DNA of 11,551 nt. Origin: Nitrospirota bacterium. Lineage in GTDB: Bacteria > Nitrospirota > Nitrospiria > JACQBZ01. Below the pieces are notes generated by a model. It was not told where the DNA came from and made no database searches. It saw only the letters and a program-made list of their open reading frames with translations. Location: positions 1 to 11,551 of the forward strand of contig JACQHO010000026.1 of assembly GCA_016198945.1 (NCBI GenBank), written 5' to 3'. How positions within the stretch are numbered: position 1 is the stretch's first letter; each line of letters begins with the position of its first letter. Below, piece after piece: positions 5,851 through 11,551 of this stretch. The position numbers and the translations under genes were made by a program.

Positions 5851-8800
5851 TTACGCCGCGGCGGTGGGGGACGTTTCGGCCGCGCGTGCGGAGGGCTTGA
5901 CCGCGGCATGGCCGTTCCCGTTTCCCTCAAGCTTCACCGAGACCAGCTTCGATACCCCCGCCTCTTCCATCGTGACGCCGTAGAGAAGGTCGGCGTGTTC
6001 CATCGTCCGCTTGTTGTGCGTGATGATCAGGAACTGCGAATGGTCCGTCATCTGGCGGAGGACCTTGAGAAACCGTCGGATGTTCTCCTCGTCCAGCGGC
6101 GCGTCGATCTCGTCCAACACGCAGAAGGGGCTGGGATGAATCAGGAAGCTCGCGAACAAGAGCGCGATCGCCGTCAATGCCTTCTCGCCTCCCGACAGAA
6201 GGGTGATGCTCTTCAGGCGCTTGCCTGGGGGTTGGGCCACGATTTCGATCCCGGACTCCAACGGATTGTTTTCATCCAGCAAAACCAGATCGGCCTGCCC
6301 GCCCACGAAGAAGTTCTGGAAGACCTCCTTGAATTTCTCCCGCAGCGTCGTGTAAGTCGTAAGGAACATTTCTTTAGTGGTCCGGTTGATTTTTGAGATG
6401 GCCGACTGCATATCCTCGATCGACTGATTGAGGTCGCCTTCCTGTGTCGTGAGAAAGCGGTACCGCTCCTCCAACTCCTTGTATTCGTCGATCGCGGCCA
6501 GGTTCACCGGCCCCAGCTGATCGAGCTTTGCGCGCAGTTCGGTCAGTCGTTCCTGTGCTTGAACCGTGTCGAAGGGTTCGGTCGTCTCTCCGGCCGCGGT
6601 CTCGATGACGGTCTGGTAATGGGTCGAAGCTTGATCGGACAGATGCTCGATACGAAGGTTCAACTCGCTCTGCCGCACCGCCAGTTCGTTCAGCGTTTTT
6701 TCGACACGGTTCAGATCGGTCCGGGTCCGGCCGAGCCGTTCCTCGAGTTCTTTGATCCGGGCCAGATCGGCCGTGTAGGATTCGGTCTCGATGGTGAGAC
6801 GTTGCTGTGTTTCGGAGAGCTGAACGCTTAATCCGCCGATCGCTTTCTCAGTCTCCTGGATATCCGACCGGGCCGCAAGTCCCTTCGATTCAAGATTCGC
6901 GGTCTCGGTGGCATGCCGGTTCTGCTGTTCCTTCAAGGCGGCCTGTTCGTCCCGGAGGCGGGTCTTCTCGCGGCCCAAGGCCTCTTCCCTCTGCATCAAT
7001 CCGGAGACATCCACCTTAAGCTGCGTTACCTCGGCACGAAGGGTTTCACGTTTTTCAGAAAGCGCTTTCGTGGACTCCTGTAAGCGCGCAAGTTCGGTCT
7101 CGATCCCTTGTTGTTCTTGAACCCGGTCATCCAGACGTCGGAGGGTATCGGCCAGCGCCGATTCAACCGTGCCGGCGTCCCGTGCTTCCTGTGCCTGTTC
7201 GGCCTGAATAAGGCCGCGTCGTTCCTCCAGCCGTGTGCGGTCGGCTTCCAGAAGAGCGATCGTTTGCCGCTGCGCCGCGGTCCCGGATTCCTGTCGTTGA
7301 CGAAGCGCGGCGATCTCCTGTTGCTCCTCGGTCAGCCGGTCGATCTCCGCGTTCAATCCGGACTTCTCAGCCTCGGCCTGAGCCAGATCGGTTTCGAGCC
7401 GGACGGCTTCCGCCTCCACTTCCCTTAGTTCGCGGCGGGTTTTTAAAAGGCCTTGTTGAGTTTCGGTACGGTGTCCTCCCCAGAGCAGGCCTTCGGGTGA
7501 AACGACCTCACCCTCCAGCGTTACGATCGTATAACCGATCGGATTTCCGTTCCAGAGCGAAAGCGCCGTGTCGAGATCCTGCACGATCAGTACATGGCCG
7601 AGCAATATACGGGCCACAGCCTCGTAACCGGGTTTGACGACGACCTTTCCCAGCGCCGGGCCCACGATGCCGGCCAGCATGCCCACATTGGGGAAACTGG
7701 GCATCATCCTTGACCGCGGGGATCGGGGGAGAAACAACCCGCGCCCCCCATGGGATGATTTGAGTTCTGTGATAATCTCCTTGATTGTCGCGTGGTCGTC
7801 CAGCAGGAGACCCTGGAGCAGGTCGCCCAAAACGCCCTCGACCGCCGGCTCATAGGCCTTCGGGACCTCCAGAAAGTCGGCCACCATGCCATGCAGCCGG
7901 CCGGCCGCCTCGGGACGGTCCGTCAACAGCGAGCGGATTCCCGTTTGCGTCATCGTGAGGGATTTTTCATTTTCGTAAAGCGAGGCGCGGCGCGCCTGCG
8001 CGAGCGTGAAAGTTTCACGGAGACGATTCATCCGGTCGGTTAGGGCCTCGAGCGCGGACTGCCGTCCGGCCAGCGCCACGGCCAGGCGGGATTGTTCCGC
8101 CTCGATCCGCGCCGTCTCGTCCATCCATGCGGCCAGTCGCGACTGTTCGGTCTCGAGCTGCCGTCGCGCAAGGTCCAGTTGATTCTCGACCGAGGCCAGT
8201 TCGGCCCGTCCCTTTTCCTGGATGCGTTCGATTTCTTTCTTCCGTGATTCAAGCGATGCCGTCTCGTTCTTCACATCGGTCATCGCGGCGAGGGTTTCAA
8301 ACAGCCGGGTTTTGTTTTCCTCGAGCGCGGCATCCTGGGCCGAGAGCTGTGCATCCAGCCCGGTCATGGCCGTCTCTTGCACGGTCAATCGTCGTTGACG
8401 GTCGGATAGAACGGCCGCGACCTCGTGCTGCTGCCGTTCAGTCGCTTCCTGAAGCGCGACGGATTGGTTGAATGACTGCTCGAGCCGCGACTGTTCATCG
8501 ATCAGCTTGGCCCGCTGTTCTTCCCAGGTCTGAATCTGGCTTTGCAGAAGCTCGATCCGGTTTTCCTGACGGTGGATCAGCGTCTGTGTGTCGTAGGCCG
8601 ACTGCTTGAGCGAAGCCAGCGCCGCTTCTTTCTGAAGCGCTCCGGCCTTGACCGCCTGGGCTTCGGCCTCGATTCGGGACAGCTCGGCTAAAAGCTCCGA
8701 TTCGCTTGTTTTAAGATCGGCGATCTGTTCGAGCGCTTCCGAAAGCGTTTCGCGATGAGTCCGGTATTCCGAGATGAGAAGGTTTAATTCAAGCCCCCGG

Positions 8801-9474
8801 GACTCGGTCTGGAGGGCTTGATACTGCTCGGTCTTCTTGACCTGACGGTCCAGCGCATTGATCTGGCGCTTGACCTCGCCGATGATGTCGCTGACGCGCA
8901 GCAGGTTCTGGCGCGTCGCCTCCAATTTTCGTTCGGCCTCGGCCTTGCGCAGCTTGTATTTGGAGATGCCGGCCGTTTCCTCGATCAACTCGCGCCGTTC
9001 GAGCGGCGAGGCGTTTAAAAGCTGGTCAACCTTTCCCTGCTCGATGATGGTATGGCCTTTGTGGCCGGCGCCGGTGTCGATCAGAAGGTCGCGGATGTCT
9101 TTTAAGCGGCAGGGGGTTTTGTTGATCAGGTATTCGCTCTCGCCGGTACGGAACAGACGCCGGCTGATCGCGAGTTCTTGATAATCGCCGAACTGGCCGG
9201 CCACTTCGCCCGAAACGTCGCCCACGGTCAGGATCACCTCGCACAGATTGATCGGCCGTCGGGATTCGCTGCCGTTGAAGATCACATCCTCCATACGGTC
9301 GGATCGAAGCGCCTTGGTGCTCTGCTCGCCCAGGACCCAGAGGATCGCGTCCACGATATTGGACTTGCCGCAGCCGTTGGGTCCCACGATCGCCGTGATT
9401 CCGGGTTGAAACCCGACCACCATCGATTCGGCGAACGACTTGAACCCGATCATCTCGAGTTTTTTGAGGTACAT
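5851..9474 (-). CDS. smc: chromosome segregation protein SMC (condensin ATPase)
   Basis: A 1207-aa protein of normal SMC length (about 1150-1200 aa). SMC dimers, with ScpA and ScpB, extrude and organise chromosomal DNA. The N-terminal head has FKSFAE at 11-16 and Walker A GPNGCGKS at 31-38, with a Q-loop Gln51. Coiled coil follows from about 165 to 515, rich in Glu/Gln/Leu. The hinge domain spans about 520-665 (from RPEAAGRLHGMV to LLWGGH). The second coiled coil runs to about 1010. The C-terminal head holds the signature LSGGEKALTA (1093-1102) and Walker B FCVLDEIDAPL with Asp1121 and Glu1122. The ATG at 9472-9474 has GGAGGT five bases upstream. The tail (about 1182-1207) is a low-complexity Gly/Asn/Ala/Pro stretch without family motifs. 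scpA/scpB are not adjacent. Confidence 0.98.
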   Translation of the reverse strand: MYLKKLEMIGFKSFAESMVVGFQPGITAIVGPNGCGKSNIVDAILWVLGEQSTKALRSDRMEDVIFNGSESRRPINLCEVILTVGDVSGEVAGQFGDYQELAISRRLFRTGESEYLINKTPCRLKDIRDLLIDTGAGHKGHTIIEQGKVDQLLNASPLERRELIEETAGISKYKLRKAEAERKLEATRQNLLRVSDIIGEVKRQINALDRQVKKTEQYQALQTESRGLELNLLISEYRTHRETLSEALEQIADLKTSESELLAELSRIEAEAQAVKAGALQKEAALASLKQSAYDTQTLIHRQENRIELLQSQIQTWEEQRAKLIDEQSRLEQSFNQSVALQEATERQQHEVAAVLSDRQRRLTVQETAMTGLDAQLSAQDAALEENKTRLFETLAAMTDVKNETASLESRKKEIERIQEKGRAELASVENQLDLARRQLETEQSRLAAWMDETARIEAEQSRLAVALAGRQSALEALTDRMNRLRETFTLAQARRASLYENEKSLTMTQTGIRSLLTDRPEAAGRLHGMVADFLEVPKAYEPAVEGVLGDLLQGLLLDDHATIKEIITELKSSHGGRGLFLPRSPRSRMMPSFPNVGMLAGIVGPALGKVVVKPGYEAVARILLGHVLIVQDLDTALSLWNGNPIGYTIVTLEGEVVSPEGLLWGGHRTETQQGLLKTRRELREVEAEAVRLETDLAQAEAEKSGLNAEIDRLTEEQQEIAALRQRQESGTAAQRQTIALLEADRTRLEERRGLIQAEQAQEARDAGTVESALADTLRRLDDRVQEQQGIETELARLQESTKALSEKRETLRAEVTQLKVDVSGLMQREEALGREKTRLRDEQAALKEQQNRHATETANLESKGLAARSDIQETEKAIGGLSVQLSETQQRLTIETESYTADLARIKELEERLGRTRTDLNRVEKTLNELAVRQSELNLRIEHLSDQASTHYQTVIETAAGETTEPFDTVQAQERLTELRAKLDQLGPVNLAAIDEYKELEERYRFLTTQEGDLNQSIEDMQSAISKINRTTKEMFLTTYTTLREKFKEVFQNFFVGGQADLVLLDENNPLESGIEIVAQPPGKRLKSITLLSGGEKALTAIALLFASFLIHPSPFCVLDEIDAPLDEENIRRFLKVLRQMTDHSQFLIITHNKRTMEHADLLYGVTMEEAGVSKLVSVKLEGNGNGHAAVKPSARAAETSPTAAA

Positions 9475-9502
9475 TCCACACCTCCGCGTAATTTAACCGA
9501 AA

Positions 9503-9531
9503 TCTATAACATATCCCCATAGGTAAGTAAA
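9503..9531 (-). promoter_or_regulatory. candidate sigma70 promoter for smc
   Basis: On the minus strand TTTACT (9531-9526) is followed 17 bases later by TATAGA (9508-9503). It would give a leader of about 20 bases before the smc start at 9474. The neighbouring sequence is A/T-rich (A-run 9532-9540), as is common upstream of -35 boxes. Confidence 0.4.
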
Positions 9532-9601
9532 GAAAAAAAATACAATATTGAGTGGGTGGGATAGAGGGGCACTACAAGATATGGTAATAAGATGATACGG
9601 C

Positions 9602-9631
9602 TTGCGACCTGTCCGCAAGGGGTGTTATAGT
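9602..9631 (+). promoter_or_regulatory. sigma70 promoter for the NYN gene (TTGCGA-N18-TATAGT)
   Basis: TTGCGA at 9602-9607, an 18-base spacer and TATAGT at 9626-9631. The spacer end and -10 (GGGGTGTTATAGT) are identical to those of the promoter at 10857-10886. It leaves a leader of roughly 18 bases with AGGAGG before the ATG. Confidence 0.55.
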
Positions 9632-9655
9632 GCCGGCATCAGGAGGCGGCAACCA

Positions 9656-10420
9656 ATGGCGGTATCCGAGGAATCCAAACTGGCGCTTTTCATTGATCTG
9701 GAGAATATCGCGCTTGGCGTACGGGAGGCGAAATATTCCAGCTTTGAGATCGGCAAGGTATTGGCGCGGCTGGTCGAAAAGGGCAAACTGATCGTTAAAA
9801 AAGCTTATGCCGACTGGGAGGTCTACAAGGAATACAAGCGGACCTTCCATGAAGCCGGGATCGAGCTGATCGATATCCCGCAAAAACGATACAGCGGAAA
9901 GAACAGCGCCGATATCAAGATGGTGGTGGACGCAATGGAGTTGGCCGCCGCCAAGGAACACGTGAATATCTTTGTGATCGCCTCGGGCGACTCCGATTTC
10001 ACGCCGCTCGTCTCGAAGCTGAAGGAGAACGACAAGCATGTGATCGGGGTGGGCGTGAAAAACTCCACCTCGGCGCTGCTGGCCTCGAACTGCGACGAGT
10101 TCATCTATTACGAAGATCTCGTCCGCACCGCGAAGCCGAAGCCCAAGTCCGTGGCCCAGTTGCCGGAGAAGAAGAAGGAATGCTTCGAACTTCTGCTCGA
10201 GACGATCGAGGCGCTGCAGCGGGAGGATAAGGAAGTGATCTGGGGCTCGATGGTAAAGCAGACGATGAAGCGCAAACAGCCCTCCTTCAACGAGTCCTAC
10301 TACGGCTACAACTCCTTCAGCAAGCTGCTCGAAGACGCGGCGAAGCATGAACTGATCAAGATCACCCACGACGCAAAAAGCCGCTCCTACATCATCACGC
10401 CCCTGACGGAAGCATCGTAG
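9656..10420 (+). CDS. NYN-domain ribonuclease with LOTUS/OST-HTH domain
   Basis: A 254-aa protein. ATG 9656-9658 is chosen because AGGAGG lies nine bases upstream; the frame's earlier ATG (9602) overlaps the promoter and adds a basic, unconserved stretch. Residues 8-155 are a NYN/LabA-like PIN-fold domain: FIDLENI (Asp14, Asn17), a middle Asp86 (SADIKMVVDAM, with Asp92) and VIASGDSDFTPLV (Asp112, Asp114), the acidic residues that bind metal. A Pro/Lys linker follows, then at about 173-248 a helical domain resembling OST-HTH/LOTUS (ETIEAL, GSMVKQTMKRKQPSFN, YNSFSKLLEDA). LOTUS domains bind RNA. The likely role is RNA cleavage or processing; the target is unknown. It is divergent from smc and has its own promoter. 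Confidence 0.9.
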   Translation: MAVSEESKLALFIDLENIALGVREAKYSSFEIGKVLARLVEKGKLIVKKAYADWEVYKEYKRTFHEAGIELIDIPQKRYSGKNSADIKMVVDAMELAAAKEHVNIFVIASGDSDFTPLVSKLKENDKHVIGVGVKNSTSALLASNCDEFIYYEDLVRTAKPKPKSVAQLPEKKKECFELLLETIEALQREDKEVIWGSMVKQTMKRKQPSFNESYYGYNSFSKLLEDAAKHELIKITHDAKSRSYIITPLTEAS

Positions 10421-10434
10421 AAGAGGAAGTCATC

Positions 10435-10617
10435 GCCTGTTCGGCTGAAGCCCTCCCTGCTCCGACGGCTTTTGTTTGACCCGGCTAAGGCTCTGCCGCT
10501 AAATTTTGCGAAGGTGAGGCACGCAAAATTTGTCCGCCTGAGGCGGACCGCGTCCTTCGCCAAGCCGTGTGCCCAAACAAAAGCCAACGTCGCAGTCCGG
10601 GCCACAGCCGAACAGGC
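10435..10617. repeat. 183-bp nested imperfect palindrome
   Basis: Outer arms GCCTGTTCGGCTG (10435-10447) and its exact complement (10605-10617). Second arms GGCTTTTGTTTG (10467-10478) and complement (10574-10585). A further short pair CGGCT (10482-10486) with AGCCG (10563-10567). In the centre lie two separate hairpins: AAATTTTGCG (10501-10510) with CGCAAAATTT (10522-10531), and GTCCGCCT-G-AGGCGGAC (10532-10548). Sequence between the outer and second arms also pairs partly. The whole behaves as one large cruciform or stem-loop with a two-lobed tip. It might be a non-autonomous mobile element, a REP/BIME-like unit or a structured RNA; none can be chosen from sequence alone. Confidence 0.85.
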
Positions 10618-10709
10618 CTTCAAGCGTCTATATCCGATCGAGGCCCAAAGCCGGAGGGTGGAAGAGCTGGCCAGGCGCTCGAGGACATATCTATATCCAA
10701 ACCACAGAA

Positions 10710-10735
10710 GGGGATGCAGTAACGGCTGCATCCCC
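10710..10735. repeat. perfect 10-bp hairpin
   Basis: GGGGATGCAG (10710-10719), loop TAACGG, CTGCATCCCC (10726-10735). No T-run follows on either strand, so a Rho-independent terminator is not supported. It lies between the 183-bp palindrome and the next operon's promoter and could be a second, unrelated intergenic element. Confidence 0.7.
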
Positions 10736-10856
10736 GGTCATACGTAAACCGAAATAAAACTTGATCTCCCTTTAACGCATTTGGCCAGCGATGGAACCCT
10801 TCGGCGAGGGCCTCGATCGAAGTGGGCCGGCTTTTTCGTATTGTGTCTGCAGCCGT

Positions 10857-10886
10857 TTGCATCTTTTTAAGACGGGGTGTTATAGT
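10857..10886 (+). promoter_or_regulatory. sigma70 promoter for the small-protein/CoA-binding operon
   Basis: TTGCAT at 10857-10862, an 18-base spacer and TATAGT at 10881-10886. It shares the 13-base GGGGTGTTATAGT with the NYN gene promoter and has the same spacing. The leader runs from about 10893 to 10943 and includes a weak GACGC/GCGTC stem (10896-10900 with 10908-10912). Confidence 0.6.
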
Positions 10887-10943
10887 ATCCGTGTGGACGC
10901 CCATCGAGCGTCGGTTCTCATCTCCATGCGAAAGGAGTCGGTT

Positions 10944-11186
10944 ATGAAGAGGATTATTTTTGGTCTGATCGTGGTTGGGTCGGTGATGGTCGGTTCCTGG
11001 GCGATGGCCCAGACGGGCGGCGGGGGGATGATGGCCGAGGAAGGCCATCGTTACGGCGCCATGGGCGGTTACCTTTGGTTGTGGGGATTGTACGGTCTTT
11101 TGAAAGCGGCCGTGGTCGTGATCGGGTTGTGGCTGCTCTTGCGGATCACGAAGGCGGTCGAAAAGATCGCCTCCTCAAAGTCCTGA
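10944..11186 (+). CDS. small secreted/membrane protein (signal peptide plus TM)
   Basis: An 80-aa protein starting at ATG 10944-10946 behind AAAGGAG with a six-base spacer. Residues 1-22 are a classic export signal (basic MKR, a hydrophobic core, AMA before Gln). A Gly/Met-rich hydrophilic stretch (GGGGMMAEEGHRYG) follows, then a Trp/Leu-rich transmembrane segment at about 45-70 and a short basic tail (TKAVEKIASSKS). The tail would be cytoplasmic. I do not recognise a family. It is first in an operon with a CoA-binding protein 13 bases downstream. Confidence 0.75.
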   Translation: MKRIIFGLIVVGSVMVGSWAMAQTGGGGMMAEEGHRYGAMGGYLWLWGLYGLLKAAVVVIGLWLLLRITKAVEKIASSKS

Positions 11187-11199
11187 CAAGGAGACCGTC

Positions 11200-11551
11200 A
11201 TGTCAAATGAGGAAACGTGCGAGCTGCCGGCCTTCCGTGTTTCGGATGAAGAGGCCCGCAAGGTGATGGACCGATACAAAACGATCGCGGTCGTCGGACT
11301 TTCGAGCAATCCTGAAAAACCGAGTCATTTCGTCCCGAAGTATCTCAAAGAGCATGGGTATACCGTTATCCCGGTGAACCCCATGGCCAAAGGAGAAATC
11401 CTCGGCCAAAAGGTTTATGCCGGCTTGAAGGAAGTTCCGCAGAAGGTCGAAATCGTCGATATCTTCCGTCCGCCGAAAGACGTTCCGCCGATCGTCGAAG
11501 ACGCGATCGCGATCGGGGCAAAAGTCGTCTGGATGCAGGAAGGGATCGTGA
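11200..11551 (+). CDS. CoA-binding domain protein (YccU-like), 3' end cut by window
   Basis: 117 codons are visible from ATG 11200-11202, with AAGGAG seven bases upstream, and the frame is still open at the window edge. The Rossmann-type nucleotide site is IAVVGLSSNPEKPSHFVP (residues about 29-46), followed by strand and helix GYTVIPVNP and KVEIVDIFRPP, then GAKVVWMQEGIV. This matches the CoA_binding_2 family of about 130-145 aa, so only a short end is missing. Members bind coenzyme A; the biological role is poorly defined. It is coupled to the small membrane protein gene. Confidence 0.92.
   Translation, partial: MSNEETCELPAFRVSDEEARKVMDRYKTIAVVGLSSNPEKPSHFVPKYLKEHGYTVIPVNPMAKGEILGQKVYAGLKEVPQKVEIVDIFRPPKDVPPIVEDAIAIGAKVVWMQEGIV

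Larger units (their letters stand above)
10421..10943. other. 523-base intergenic region with structured repeats
   Basis: There is no gene here. ORFs such as 10387-10731 minus and 10472-10747 plus run through the nested palindrome and give Arg/Ser/Leu-biased chance products. From left to right the gap holds the 183-bp palindrome (10435-10617), a hairpin (10710-10735), and the promoter (10857-10886) for the next operon. Confidence 0.6.

Noticed and set aside
5908..9181. Several plus-strand frames of 60-160 codons within smc
   Set aside because: They are antisense to a continuous SMC protein with every family motif, and their compositions are biased.
9572..10369. A 265-codon minus-strand frame opposite the NYN gene
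   Set aside because: It is antisense to a protein with clear NYN motifs and catalytic residues, has no ribosome site, and gives a Leu/Arg/Val-biased product typical of the complement of a GC-rich gene.
10435..10617. An integron attC site as explanation of the palindrome
   Set aside because: attC sites need RYYYAAC on the left and GTTRRRY on the right. Here GTT lies on the left and AAC on the right, the core triplets do not fit, and no integrase or cassette array is present.
10387..10731. A 114-codon minus-strand frame in the gap after the NYN gene
   Set aside because: Much of it is the 183-bp palindrome read as protein, so its composition reflects the repeat; there is no ribosome site or known domain.
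10710..10735. Rho-independent terminator
   Set aside because: The stem is good, but no T-run follows on either strand, and it is nearly 300 bases beyond the NYN stop.
1..11551. tRNA, rRNA or CRISPR array
   Set aside because: No cloverleaf with the conserved T-loop, no ribosomal core sequence and no regularly spaced repeats were seen on either strand.

Overview
The window is bacterial chromosomal DNA with no phage, plasmid or rRNA/tRNA signature. Genes are compact, most are led by Shine-Dalgarno sites, and recognisable sigma70-type promoters are present. The long smc gene and the genes at the right end are clearly GC-rich, while the block at about 2160-4650 looks less GC-rich. A full-length SMC, an NYN-LOTUS protein, a YccU-like CoA-binding protein, YaeQ, VapC-type PIN and PrcB-type proteins fit an environmental Gram-negative bacterium. 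Nitrospirota or a relative is only a guess from overall impression.

Layout, left to right. Positions 1-95 hold the 3' end of an unrecognised plus-strand gene. Then comes a minus-strand accessory run: yaeQ (132-682) with an apparent one-base frameshift near its start, a PIN-domain toxin with a small upstream antitoxin candidate (755-1360), a secreted PrcB-like protein (1524-2030), a HEPN-type protein with an Rx4H motif (2163-3155), and a two-TM, coiled-coil, double zinc-ribbon, winged-helix protein (3447-4631). GC-rich repeats sit in the gaps, including a 44-bp near-identical pair and a 17-bp-arm inverted repeat with the core GGGGACAGGCTG.

A 433-bp gap with no gene (4632-5064) precedes a tightly packed minus-strand three-gene cassette: a likely BECR-fold nuclease/toxin-like protein, a DUF2283 protein overlapping it by 19 bases, and a 48-aa CxxC protein that starts at the base after the DUF2283 stop. 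A 28-bp palindrome separates this cassette from smc (5851-9474, minus), which encodes the condensin ATPase.

smc is divergent from a plus-strand gene for an NYN ribonuclease-domain protein with a C-terminal LOTUS-like domain (9656-10420). The following 523-bp gap holds a 183-bp nested imperfect palindrome, a separate perfect 10-bp hairpin, and a promoter nearly identical to the one in front of the NYN gene. That promoter leads an operon of a small secreted or membrane protein (10944-11186) and a CoA-binding-domain protein (11200 to the window edge).

The core housekeeping function is chromosome organisation (SMC). The left half is accessory material rich in toxin, nuclease and possible defence genes. 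The two most novel-looking units are the HEPN plus zinc-ribbon membrane protein pair and the BECR-like/DUF2283/CxxC mini-operon. Functions of both are inferred.
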